Positions 1 to 10,744 of a stretch of DNA of 64,000 bases are shown one piece after another. Below the pieces are notes generated by a model. That model saw only the letters and a list, made by a program, of their open reading frames with translations. It made no database searches and was not told where the DNA came from. Source of the DNA: Apiosordaria backusii (taxonomy: Eukaryota > Ascomycota > Sordariomycetes > Sordariales > Lasiosphaeriaceae); NCBI GenBank assembly GCA_030549205.1, contig JAUKTV010000013.1:124001-188000 (forward strand), given 5' to 3'. Within the stretch, counting starts at the first letter, position 1. Every line of letters begins with the position of its first letter. Position numbers and translations under genes: made by a program.

Positions 1-530
1 TCTTTCACCGAAAAGGCAGCACAGCCCGATCTTCCACTCCGCAGCGGCAGTTTGAGACTCGGGATGGCCCCACTGAACCATGCTTACAGCATGAACAGAG
101 GAGCGTTTGCAGCCTCATGTTTGGCCAGTTGGCAGCAAAAGGAACGATCTTGGCAGGGAATGAGGTTTCAGTTTTTTTTTCGGGAAATGGATAAGCAAAC
201 GCGGCCTTGAGATGAACATGCATTAAATATTGAGGCTGTCCCGGGTCGCGGGCGGGCGTTTGCTGGTCAATTTCTTGGGCGTTGTTTTCGTTCATTTCCT
301 GCTGTGCATAGTGAATACCTGCAGTTCTGCAGTGTTTCCTTTCACAACACTTTTCTTTTTCTTCTTTTTTCTTCTTCGAATCGTTTCTTTTGCAAGGCCC
401 CCATTTTCTCCTAGGGGACTGTTCAGTACTTTTTCTTTGCAGGCAGGCCTGATTTGCACCCGGCAGCGCCGTTAACATCGTTCAAACACACCAAATCACC
501 AGAGAACCGAGAAGAAAAAAAAGACACGAA
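1..530. other. Intergenic, no gene seen
   Basis: Short overlapping reading frames on both strands look like composition artefacts. There is a pyrimidine-rich tract near 345-400. The last part probably holds the promoter and leader of the small secreted protein gene that starts at 531. Confidence 0.5.
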
Positions 531-877
531 ATGAAAGCATTTCTCCAAACCATCATCTTTTGCCTGCTCGGCCTGCAGATGGCTGTTGCGTTGGTTATAC
601 CAGTTCCCTTGAAGGACTCATCCACCCCCCGGCGACGAGATACGTCAAAAGAATCGCAATCGTCATTGCCGCCCACTCAATATAAGATTACAGACTTCTA
701 TGGCCAGGCAGTAAGGCGACATCTTTCTTCAATCCAGCGGGAGGGAAGCAGAAAGCTAACAACAATTAACAGGCATGCCACAACGTGCTGACATCCTGCC
801 GCGTAAATTCCGACTGCTGCCCTGGGCTGCAGTGTGGAAACTTTGATGGGGAGAAGTTGTGCACTCCTCTAGGCTAA
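531..877 (+). CDS. Small secreted cystine-knot-like peptide precursor
   Basis: A 94-aa precursor read from two exons, 531-710 and 773-877. The 62-bp intron has a GTAAGG donor, a GCTAAC branch point and a TTAACAG acceptor, and the phase is exact. Residues 1-20 form a hydrophobic signal peptide, followed by a pro-region with a basic Pro-Arg-Arg-Arg stretch near residue 34. The second exon encodes a compact C-terminal module with six cysteines at 62, 69, 75, 76, 81 and 90. The spacing C-x6-C-x5-CC-x4-C-x8-C is the classical inhibitor-cystine-knot (knottin) pattern. Signal peptide, pro-region and cysteine-rich module on separate exons suggest a secreted peptide matured by proteolysis. Its target is unknown; an effector, an inhibitor or an antimicrobial peptide are all possible. 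The exon structure is seen directly; the knottin fold is inferred from cysteine spacing. Confidence 0.72.
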
Positions 878-2005
878 GCAAAAGGCCAGAGACTACAAGA
901 CGATGATTGGGAATGTATTGATATGAGACTGAATGGATGTATGCTTCTGTTGTATATACTTTGGGACATTTTGCATTCATGAATAGGGGTCTGGGATCAC
1001 CTTCATGACTGCACAGAATGAGGAATGAAATGATGCATCACCAACGTCTTTACGCGATTTGATATGGGTTGGTTGTGAGGACAAGAATGCTGGAAGACTT
1101 CATCCGAGGGGGGGTTTATACTCGTGGGACGATCACATGATCCTCCACTGCCTCCAACAACATTGCTACCGCCTGGGTCCCTTGTGCCAGGAGGAAGTTG
1201 CGGTGTCAGGAAGGCACTGAGCTGCTGGAAGACGCTTTACTCGTTGCTAGGCTGCTTGTGCTATCACTGCCCTGGCTTGCGAGTCATCAGTGTCAAGCAA
1301 GTTCAACTGCAGGTGCTAGCAACCACCTACCGCTTGCCGGGTCACTTGATAGGGAAGGCACAGCAGCTCGCAGCTCAGAGCCCATTTGCCGTCAGCAGTT
1401 GGACAAGTCACAACTTGGGAGCTGAGGGTGGAACGACAAAGGGAAGAACCTCGCTTGCTGTCAAACTGCCAGCCAGCAGTCACTGCCCGTAGTGGCAGCG
1501 TAACAGAGACGGGGGAGGTGCTCGGCCTCCCGTCCTTGCTGTTAGATCCTTGGTAACTCCACAGAATGTGTGTGTGTGCTTGTGACAGCAGTTTCAATTT
1601 GCCGTCACTCTGCTACTGAGACGGAAGGTGCCTGACGCAAGTGACATCAACGCCAAGTTGCTGCCCTCTACCTACGACGGACCGGCGAAAGGTGTATCTA
1701 TCGAATCAGACGGAACGCGGCGTAGAGGAAGCCAATGCCCTTATTAGTCTGGGAAGGAACATAGCACTCGAGGTCAGTTCAGAAGTTGCCGTGGCTTCAT
1801 TTGTTGTTCTCAAACAACACGCTTACTAAAACTCTGCTAGTAGCTGCTACGAACGGCTTTGGTCGGTTTCACATTTTGAGTTACCGGACGTCCGGTGAGC
1901 CCGCGTCTTCCCAGACCGTTATCAAGCCCTCTGCCCGCTCTTTTCAGACAGAATAACCATTCCCAAGTGCACATCGCTATTCATATTTATTCATAATTAC
2001 ACAAA
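878..2005. other. Intergenic, no gene seen
   Basis: About 1.1 kb between the cystine-knot-like gene and the ankyrin gene. Reading frames here (for example around 1124-1492) have an odd Gln/Ser-rich composition, no recognisable domain and no convincing splice partners. Short CA/TG-rich runs occur near 1565-1580. Confidence 0.45.
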
Positions 2006-2519
2006 ATGCATATTTCCCCACAAGAAGCCCACCACGTCTCCGTTCTTGCCGGCCAGGGAGAATGTGCCAAACTGGTGTCAGCCGTCAGGGCTCTTGCAGC
2101 GCGGGAGCATGAGTCGCCCGCCGACATCTTGATTGCTTGTAAAGACGATTTTCAGCAGACGGCTGCTCATATTGCTGCTAAATCTGGGCAGTCAAGTAAG
2201 TCCTTTTTGTTCATTATCCAGGCAGCAACTGACCAAGATAGAGTCGATCGACACACTGTCCGACCTTTTGGATGACGATGACAAAAGGACAATCTACTTC
2301 AACATGGCCAACCGCTTCTCTGGTGACCGACCCATTCACACAGCAATGCGCCATGGTAACTTGGATGCGTTCAAGGCTTTGGTCAACCACGGTGCAGACC
2401 CAACGATGAAGAACCGCTTCGGAGATATTGTGGAAGATTACCCCGGAGATTTCGAGCCTGAGGAGGTGTCACGAATAGTGGAGGAGTACAGAACCAGGGT
2501 GGACAAGCTGAAAGCATAA
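2006..2519 (+). CDS. Small ankyrin-repeat protein
   Basis: A 155-aa protein from exons 2006-2195 and 2242-2519. The 46-bp intron has a GTAAGT donor and an ACTGAC branch point; of the nearby AG acceptors, only the one ending at 2241 keeps the frame. Two ankyrin-like units are visible. The first, around residues 48-62, contains T-A-A-H-I-A-A-K-S-G. The second, around residues 87-110, contains the R-P-I-H-T-A-M-R-H-G-N-L helix pair and ends N-H-G-A-D-P. The C-terminal tail is acidic and probably helical. Two repeats are few for a stable solenoid, so this may be a small adaptor. It resembles the single-domain ankyrin proteins common in filamentous fungi; no function can be assigned. Confidence 0.75.
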
Positions 2520-2557
2520 TCTTGTATTGAAAACTGTAATCACTCTCTAGACTGTCA

Positions 2558-3732
2558 TCACCGCCACCGGCTTCCTACGAATACGGCCACAACATCCCCC
2601 ATGAATAAAGTGTATTGCATCACAAAATCCATCTCGAACATGGACCACTTGACATGCCTTGCCTCCTCTGTCGGGTACCGCGCGCCATTCTCCTCCCGTT
2701 TGCCCCGGAGCCTGTCCCGCTCAGGCACCGTCGGTGGCCAAAGGGCATACCCCAACGGCGTCAAGCACCCCAAGATTGTTGAAACCCAGAGGCGTGATGG
2801 CCGTGTTACTGTTTTGAGAAGCTGGATCCATATTTCCTTGTTACCAAACCAGTCGCCAGACATCAGATGTGATCCAAGTGCCCGGAATGCCTGGGAAGAA
2901 GCACACGACGCAACCACGACAACGACGTCAAGCTGGACCAAGCGCCACAGTCAAAGAGAATATGCCGAGGTCTCTCGCGAATAGGAGCATGACGGGCAGC
3001 GTTGCGTTCTTGCAGATTGTTGGCAATGCTGCCGTTGGGGTGAATCCTTCTGGTTTGCCCAGAGAGAACGTCTTGATCCACGCCACAGTGTAATCTGTAT
3101 CATGTTAGCCACTGATCCTCTGCAATACTGGGTCAATTTACATTGAGACATGTATCTCATCATGTCCGTCTCCATAACTGCAAGTTGAGACCCCGCCATC
3201 ACTCCAGTATGAATGTCATGGAGATAGCGTGTGAGGACTATAGCGCAATAGATACGAAGCAGCAGTTTCAATTCCGCCTCACCGCGCCAGTACACAAGGT
3301 GCGTACCAGTCAAGAACACGAATGGAATCAACAACAGAAAGACGGTGGCAAGCTGAGCTCTGGCATGGACGTTGACGCCGCTAGAGAACCCGAACAACTT
3401 GGCGGCAAGGGACATGCGCTTGGTGAGTTTTCGGGAGAGGTACCCCTTGAAGTTGACAAACATTTGAGCCCCTCCAATATACTGTTCTCGTTAGATCGTA
3501 TCACAAAAAGCGGGACATGAAGCACATACCCCAGCGAGCGAATTGCTTAACGTGAGCAGCATATGTTTCCAGGACGAGGCCGTACTGGAGCGACTCAACC
3601 AAATACGCAGAACGCCAGCCTTCAGCCATCTGAAACATGGAGCTATAGATATCCTCATCCAGGCAGTCAGTCGGGAAGCCACCGGTGTCATTCACTGCGC
3701 CTCTTCTGACAACCCAGCCAGATCCGAGATTC
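2558..3732 (-). pseudogene. GT2 polysaccharide synthase-like gene, 3' part (decayed)
   Basis: The 3' portion of a processive family 2 glycosyltransferase (cellulose/hyaluronan synthase-like). The first exon starts at 3732 and carries the L-D-E-D-I-Y motif and the Q-F-A-R-W motif, matching the third catalytic Asp and QxxRW of the family. An intron (GTATGT donor after QFARW) follows, then an exon with transmembrane helices near 3300-3450, another GTAAAT intron, and more membrane segments down to about 2580. Near 2940 the frame ends in TGA and homologous-looking sequence resumes in another frame, indicating a frameshift. The 5' part lies at 8974-10024, separated by a 5.2-kb intron. It would have worked in a membrane, polymerising or exporting sugar; it now looks non-functional. 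Confidence 0.7.
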
Positions 3733-5606
3733 CTACCATCTGTCAGTCATCGCCTGTGCCTTCTCGACGCTCTCTTCGATGAACGTTTTTGGGCCTGTCC
3801 ACCATGGTGGGACGACGTGTGAGATGACTGCTTCTATTTTCTTCAGGTTGAAACCCCCTTCGTCCTCTATGGACTTTTGTATTGCTCTGCGTGGGCTCAT
3901 TTTTGTCCCTCCTCCGCTGTGTTGGGTTTCTTGTTCTTCAATGTCGATTCTTCCCAGACGATCAGCATTGTCCTTCCAGATTTGATGTTCAATAGGCAGA
4001 AGGTATGTTTCGATATCTAAGGCGGGGGCGGATGTGGCTTTGTAGGCGCCGGACATTGTTCTGGCTGCCCGTGCCTGCAGACGCTGTAGTTGTGCCAGTG
4101 TCCTGCTTGTGTACGGCATGTTTCTCGTTCTCCCATTTGTATTTGACCACGCCGAACACGCATACATGATCTGTGGCACCACCACCCCTCGGTAGATCTT
4201 CCTCATGTCTTGCAAGGTAGGGCCCCAGGTTGAGCTGCCTAGGCTACTGAGCGCTGAGATTGTCTTGGTTGCCCTCCGCCGTATTTCGTCTATATGGGGT
4301 TTCCATTGCAGCGCTGAGTCCATGATGAGACCTACCTTAGGTATTTGCAAGTCTGCTTTGCCGGGATCTCGCCCCAGGCTGGTTGCAGTGGTTGTTGGGT
4401 AAGGTATTTATTCTCGTGCGAGCCCTGGTGAAGTGGACGAGCTGGAATTTGCTGGGCGAAAAACCCGATGCATGAGTTTTCGCCCACTGCTCGACTGTGT
4501 GGAGCGCCCGTTGAAGCTTGCTGCATGTTTCCACGGTCGTATGTCCCCATGTTAGGTTTGCCACGTTCGTCAATGAATCCGGTTGTCATGGTGTCATCTA
4601 TTAGATTGCAGTTTTGCGATCAGGTCTGCGTTGTAGAAGATGTAGAGAATTGTTGAAAGTGGTGAGCCTTGTACCGTTCCTGTACGCACTTTGTGCAGCT
4701 CGGTTTTGAACCCATCGATGGAGATTCTGGTGTGTCGGTCCTCAAGGAGGCTCGATATCCACCTCACCGTTTTCTCATCGATTTTCCTCTTCCGCAGGTT
4801 GTGCAGGAGCCGCTGGTGTGATACATTGTCGAAGGCGCCTGAGACGTCGAGAAGGAGTAAGCTAGCCTTCTGGCCTCGACCTCCAGTCTGTTCCACGCTT
4901 CATAGATCTTGTCGATGATGTGATGCACGGCGTGCTCGGTGGATCTCAGATTTCCTGCCTCCCATGTGGGCCGAAGGAAGTAGGCCATGTGTCTCTGCAA
5001 CATAGCTCAGACGGTATGCCATTATGGCGTCCTGATCTGGCCCATGGTGTTTAGCAGCCCGATCCGTCGGTAAGACACCGGGATGGTGTAGTTGTCCTTC
5101 CTTGCTTTCTCAATATGAGTCATGACTGTGGTCGATTCCCTAAAATGCTGCGGACAGTAGCCGAGATTGAGGCTCTGGTTGAAGATTGCCGACAAGTGAG
5201 GTTTGATCCATGTGGCTGATAGTCGTAGCGCTTTGTTCGGGATGCCATCAGGGCCGAGGGCCTTGAGCGGCGAGGCTTCTTGTATGGCTCTCTCCACTTC
5301 TTGTTCTGTAATGGGCGGCATCATTATCCGGTCAGGGTACGTCGCTTCTTCGATGTCGCCAGTCTCTGCCTCTGGTGGGGAGGGAAAGAATACTCTCTTG
5401 AAGGTCTCTGCCTTTTCCGCTGGGCCTGAAACCATCTCAGAGGTATCTGGGTGCTCCAGTGTAGGTGTTATCTCTGGTGCCTGGGTGGTTCTATTTCTAG
5501 CCCATTTCGCCATTCTCCAGAGAGCTAGAACTATTACTTTAAATACTATTCTTTCTGTAGATAGAGTCGGTAAGTCAACGTGAGTACTGTCAGGGGGTTT
5601 CCACAC
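3733..5606 (-). mobile_element. Degenerate non-LTR (LINE/Tad-like) reverse transcriptase
   Basis: Fragments in several frames read, in order on the minus strand, as the reverse-transcriptase half of a LINE ORF2. Near 5200-5400 there is a K-A-x-G-P-D-G-I-P-N motif. The segment 4594-4896 has L-L-L-D-V-S-G-A-F-D-N-V-S with the first catalytic Asp, followed by Q-G-S-P-L-S. A D-D-T-M motif (the xxDD box) sits near 4590, and the segment 3733-4350 is the post-RT thumb region with a P-P-W-W motif. Frame changes near 5020, 4890, 4590 and 4340 make it inactive. No endonuclease or RNase H domain was recognised. It lies wholly inside the enlarged GT2 intron, and its last codon and stop overlap that intron's acceptor. 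Confidence 0.75.
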
Positions 5607-6613
5607 GTCAGAGTGTGAGGCTAAGCAAGTGGCCTGCGCTGCGTAGGCGACGCCGCGACGTGTTCACGATGGGTATACGATAGTGGTTCAATATAGGTAG
5701 GTATATTATTCCACCCTCACTGAACTCTGGCCATCCCAGAAATCCAGGCCTTCCACACTGCCCTATATACCCCGGTTCAGAAGTGAGTAATCAAGCACCA
5801 TGAGCCCCCATCATTTAAAGCAGAGAAAACAGCATGAGAAGCGTCGGTCGGGGGTACCGCAGAATTCAATTGTGGGTGATGTTGGGACAGGTTCGATTGG
5901 AAGAGAGAGAGATGTTGCTATCCAACCATCAGCCGCTTAGATGGGAGCCGCGCAAAAGTGCAGAATGCCAGCGCGGAAATCTGCCCATGGACCATCATGT
6001 GACTTTATGTACTTGTCAGGGTGCCATTCAGGGGGGACAGTGGTCCCGGGCCAGAGGCGGCAGTGCCTGTCAGCCGGCAAAGGGCAGACCTGACGGGGTT
6101 CGCCAACGCAGTCACGTGGTGTGAGATATCGCTTGTGAGGGATCAGCACCAAAACACTAACAAATTGTCACAAGCGATTTTTCACCCCACGTAGCAGTGT
6201 ACGCGCCGTGGCTGCGAAAGCTGAACACCCGCACCGTCGGATTCCGTGGCTGAAAGAGGTCCCCGAAAGAGGTGGCCGAGCCCAGGTAGCCAGTGCCCAG
6301 CTAATGGGAGGCTGACAGCGTGCCGGGGGAATTAGCGGCCGACCCGCATCCCTTAAACCGGGCAAAAGGCCACTTTTTGTCCAAAGAAGCCCTTCATTGG
6401 TGCAGAACATTTTGCCCAGTTTAAGGGATGGATCACGGAACATCCCTCCCCAATCAATCAAAGCCTTCCACAACAACACCACCACCAACTGTCACACTGC
6501 TTCCTGCAGCGCCAGCTCACACGCAGACGACCAACACGACGCGGCGACCTTTGCGGCGGCCCAAATATCCCCTCATCCCCCCACCTAATTTGACTCTCAA
6601 CGATGGGTCACTC
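5607..6613. other. Spacer within the insertion, no gene seen
   Basis: Sequence between the LINE fragment and the DUF7924-type gene. No domain was recognised. The open frame of the downstream gene extends back to an ATG at 6428, but the first start with protein-like sequence after it is at 6614. This stretch may include the LINE 5' remnant and the promoter of the neighbouring gene. Confidence 0.4.
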
Positions 6614-8525
6614 ATGGCAAGATCACAGAATCGAAAGCGACAGCGCGCCGACGAGCCCTCGCGAGCCGACATCGATCCTCCAGCGAAGAAGACTAAGACT
6701 AGAGCCGAAATAGAACTCGAAGCCTGGGAATCTTTTGAATACCCCCCCGAGTTCTGGGACAGACTGTCCAAGATCAGTTTGACCCATAGAGCCTTGAAAG
6801 AACTCGACAGACGGAATCGAACTCGGCGCTGTCATCCCTCTTCTCCCTCTCCTCCAGCCAGTCCCAGCAGACGCGTCCTCTCGCGCGCCACAACCGCTCA
6901 AGAGCTAGCCCAGTTCGCCAGACACGGCGGTCCGGATTTGCGTGATCTTAGAGGAGTAAGTTGGTATGAGCTCAGTCTACAACGTGCTTCTGACAAGTCC
7001 ATCCAGTACCCCCACCCACCAATGGACCATCAACAACCCGTCGCCATGAGCGCGAGCCAATCTTCGCGAGGCCGGATGACCAAGTCCGCAGATCCAGCAT
7101 CGACCGTTCCTACCACAACGACGACGAAGACTAAGAAGTCGACTGTCTACAACCGCGACTTCGACCTGCATCTGACTGAACATCTTGTCCATCCAGTATA
7201 CTCCTCGCAGGAACCAGACTTGGAGGAGGTTAGGGCGGCAGTAGCTGTACCGAGGCCGTCGCTCTCACCTACCCAGTTCTCTGATGGCGCTTTTAAGGCG
7301 TTTCGGGCGAGTGATGCGCGAGCGAAAGACGAAGACGATGTGCTGGCAAATGTCATCCCAACGATTCTTGGTCCGAGCCGGGCCAGCCGCTTTTGCGCTA
7401 GGAACACGGTGTTCAATAACCTCGAGCCGCTCACAGATGGTACGATCGCAGCCCCCAAGCCTGATATCTACTATGGCGCGTACACCCGAACAGCTGGCTC
7501 GGTCTGCTCGCAACGAGCTCGCTGGTCACATCATCCCGTCGACCATGCTGGACAAGCCGATGGCGCCCAACTTCTTCATGGAGGTCAAAGGACCCGATGG
7601 CAAACCATCTGTGGCAACACGACAAGCTCGTTACCACGGCGCATTTGGGTCTCGCGCTATGCACAGTCTGCAAAACTACGGCGCGGAAGAGGCAGAGTAC
7701 GATGGCAAGGCCTATACTTTCAGCTCAACGTATCAGGATGGTACACTCAAATTGTACGCCCATCATGTCACGGCGCCGACGACCGAGGGAGGGCGGCCAG
7801 AGTACCACATGACTTATCTCAGCTCCTACGCTATAACAGGCAATCGTGACCGCGCCGCCGAGGGGATCGGCGCACTCAGGAATACTCTAGACCTAGCCGA
7901 CCAATACCGAGGCAATTTCATCCGGGTTGCAAACGGCAGAGCTCCTCAAGCGGAGGCGGCCGCCCGCCAAGAACGCGCCACAGTCGAGACGCAGTCTCCA
8001 GAAGACTCGACCGACGAATTGGCACCATCTCTCCGCCCTTACACAACCCAGATACAACATGAAGAGGAGTCACCCGACGAATTAGCGCTTACCCCTCCCG
8101 GTTACCTCTATGAGGGCGATGATTCCCAGGATCCCCAAGGCGTTGGCCCGCCAACGAGCCTCACAACAAGCTTCGCGTCGAGCTTCGGCCCTTATCAGAG
8201 CCGACCGAAGCGACAGCGCAGCCCACGTTCTGATGCTGTCGAGGGCCAGACATCAAAGATCCGATCACGTAACACGAGGGAGGCCGAGTCGTCTACCACA
8301 ACTACAGGACCAGTAGTGTCGGGCACAGTCGGGTCCTTTCAGGTGCGGACATATTGGAAGAAAGGGAAGCTCTGCTTTCTCAATCTGCGAGAGCAGGAGA
8401 TCGAGACAGAAACCAGAGATTGGATGGAGCAAGCATTGGATGATGGAAGCAAGTGTTTCTATTGGCGAAGCCCCAAGTCTGGACGGGTGTTCTGGACAAC
8501 GGCGCTGCCTGCGGATCCCGAGTAG
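6614..8525 (+). pseudogene. DUF7924-type protein gene, frameshifted
   Basis: Two overlapping frames together give one fungal protein of roughly 600 aa. The N-terminal part starts at ATG 6614 (an in-frame ATG at 6428 is the alternative) and is basic with a K-K-T-K-T-R nuclear-signal-like run. A 51-bp intron at 6956-7006 (GTAAGT donor, TTCTGAC branch point) is in frame. The conserved domain has a K-P-D-I-Y-Y-G-A motif and, about 40 residues on, M-E-V-K-G-P-D-G. This Asp...Glu-x-Lys arrangement resembles a PD-(D/E)XK nuclease core. The frame breaks exactly at the first motif, near 7472, where a CG dinucleotide of an alternating CG run appears to be missing; the rest reads on in the other frame to 8525. 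The DUF7924 name is from memory of the family and the nuclease link is inference. Confidence 0.6.
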
Positions 8526-8663
8526 AAGCGGGGTAAGAATTAGAAAGCGTTTATTGGATCTCGTTTCCTATAACATTTTTTTTATATTATAATAGCGTCG
8601 TATAATAATAAGTTTCATATGGAATATTGTCAGTATCGCAGGGTGTCTGTACACACAGAAGCC

Positions 8664-8879
8664 TTAAGCTGGGTTTCTGGCCTTCAGAATAAGGCTCTGA
8701 TCAATAGCAAATGCGATGCAGAAGAGGAACGCCGCGGCATAGATATACGAAAAGAGTGGAGGGAGTCCAGCAATGGTCCTAAAATAGCTTTTCCGTTCAA
8801 TGCTTGCTTCTCGGGCTGCTATTTCGGAAGGCAAAGCGTACATAGGGCCGATGCCAGGGACTCTAGCAAGTACCCACAT
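8664..8879 (-). other. Short open frame with hydrophobic C-terminus
   Basis: A 71-codon frame with an ATG at 8879, on the same strand as the GT2 gene and inside its enlarged intron. The last third is strongly hydrophobic (a transmembrane-like segment around residues 40-62) and ends in a short polar tail. It looks protein-like rather than random, and could be the terminal exon of a lost gene or part of the inserted element. No family was recognised. Confidence 0.3.
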
Positions 8880-8973
8880 CTGTGCACTATCTGAGCGTAG
8901 CGTGAGGCGTTTGGCTCATTGCTGATGCTGTGTTGGTGTCTCGCCACCCCTAAGAGCTCAACAGATAACTTAC

Positions 8974-10024
8974 CAGCCCAGCCCAGCATGATCTCTGATG
9001 ATATCGATACAAAGCCAGTTGATAGAGCTCTGCTGTTTCAGGGGATCTTTGTCCGGCACACTGTGAAACAACTGAGCAGGGCAAACGACGCCCATCTTCG
9101 GGTCTCTGATAAAATGCGCCACGCAAGCCCTCAACCGTCTCCTCTCAGGGATCATATCAGCATCCTACCCGGTAACAAGCTCGGCCCTACCACCGGGGAG
9201 GGTATCAGGCACAGCAATAGCGTGATTCAAAGTGCCAGCTTTGTACATACCCTGCCGGCCTATACTTGACACGAGCAGTGGAGTACAGGTTGGGCGTATC
9301 AACAGCCAGCTGCAATACCCAAGCTTCCAGCTTCCGGTTCCGGCCATCGTCGGAGAAAATCATGCGGAACCGATAAGCAGGGTAGTCGATGTTGAACGTG
9401 GCGCGGACAGTGTCCTGGATAATGTCTAGCTTTTCGTTGCAGACGAGAATGATGATATCCACGCAGGGGACATTCTCACCCAGAAGCCGGAGCCTTGGTC
9501 GGTAGCGAGCAAACGAGGAGGCTACTTTTACCAGAGGCGCGGCGATGGCGTCGGCTGTGGTGGGTGTCAGTACGTCTGCCGGCACACCGTGAATGAATCC
9601 GATGATTAACTTACTTGACCAAGAGACGGGACCCTCACTCGCAAAGGCAAACCAGGCCATGTAGAGCTTGATTCCACCCAAAGTCCCCTCTCGCGCAAAG
9701 GCCAGTAAGGTCTCGCCCTGGATCTTGGACGCCCAGAGAAATAAGAGGCAGAGAATTATGGATGTCAAGAAGAGAAACCTGGTCAGAAATCGTCTGATGG
9801 GGCCGAAGTTGGACTGGATATTCCTCGTCGTTGACTTGAGCCACTACCATGCAGTCCGTGTCTGTGATGGTGTTGTCAAACGTGATGGGATTCCCGGAAC
9901 TGTCCAAAAGAAGGGGAATGGGGGCTTTGGAAACTGGGGAAATGGATGATGAGGACTTGGTCCGGGAGTGAGAAGTTTGAAGGGGCACCTTGGCCGCCTG
10001 CCTGAGGCGGTAGCCCCGAAACAA
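8974..10024 (-). pseudogene. GT2 polysaccharide synthase-like gene, 5' part (decayed)
   Basis: The 5' portion of the same glycosyltransferase as 2558-3732. Around 9700-9790 there is a membrane helix rich in Leu/Ile/Phe. The catalytic domain then begins with V-D-I-I-I-L-V-C-N-E and continues to M-I-F-S-D-D-G-R-N, which carries Asp residues typical of the nucleotide-sugar site. Several lesions are visible. The first frame (from 10024) lacks an early ATG. A frameshift lies near 9815-9840 just before the helix. A 1-nt frameshift lies near 9250 in the G-M-Y-K-A-G-T-L-N-H motif. A TAG stop interrupts the segment before D-A-D-M-I-P-E near 9155-9165. The exon ends at 8974 with a GTAAGT donor whose phase matches the exon starting at 3732. 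Confidence 0.72.
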
Positions 10025-10670
10025 GAACCTTGACCTTCAGCACCAGCGGCAAAAAAAAGCGAGGAAATGTAAGAAGAGGACCAAAACTGAAAGAATGAAG
10101 CTTTTGGTCAAAACTTCACCGTCCTTCCGGTCTAATCCATTTGTTCATTTACGATGGAGTGATGATGGATGGTTCTTGTGGTGCTGTATGAATAGGCCGA
10201 CGCGACGCTGCAGGAATACACCCAACCACTGTCCACCCCCAGAGCCGCACTCACGTAAACAGTGTGCATTCGAACCCTTAACCCCCCTCCCACGCGGAAA
10301 GTGGCGGTCTTGTCCCGAGCAAACAATCTGTTGATTCCGAGTTCCGGGAAGAATTGCTCGGGGTACATTGGGGGGATCACAGGATGGCTAGTTTGCTGCA
10401 GAGCAACCGTTCACTCGCACCATATGGTACTTCTGACGTGGCTTGCAAATTGTGCCCGTCTGAGAAGGCGCGCGGAGTCTGCATTGTTCTTGTACTGTAC
10501 GGGACGTAGATATGGAGCAAACAAGGTTTGGTCGTCGCGAGCATAACTCCGAGCTCGGCTTCTATTGAAAGCAACCAAACTGTTCTTTGTAGCAAAACTA
10601 TCCCACTCGTGTGTTGAGAGGTCAAAAACTACAGGTCAAACATCACATGATGACCAAAAGGTATAGCACT
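10025..10670. other. Intergenic, no gene seen
   Basis: The upstream region of the decayed GT2 gene, up to the tRNA gene. No domain or convincing start codon was found on either strand. Confidence 0.4.
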
Positions 10671-10744
10671 CTCCTCCGGGAAGGCTCGAACTTCCAACCT
10701 CCTGATTAACAGTCAGACGCGCTAGCCAATTGCGCCACAGAGGA
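10671..10744 (-). tRNA. tRNA-Asn (GTT)
   Basis: A 74-nt cloverleaf with no intron. The acceptor stem pairs TCCTCTG with CGGAGGA (one G-U pair), and the discriminator base is G. The D arm holds GGCGCAATTGGCTAGCGCG, the anticodon stem is CTGA/TCAG, and its 7-nt loop CTGTTAA gives anticodon GTT. The T arm contains GTTCGAGCC, an intact B box. All arms fold, so the gene is probably functional. Confidence 0.93.

Noticed and set aside
1124..1492. 122-codon plus-strand frame
   Set aside because: Odd Gln/Ser/Leu-rich composition, no domain, no splice partner, and an overlapping frame of equal length on the other strand.
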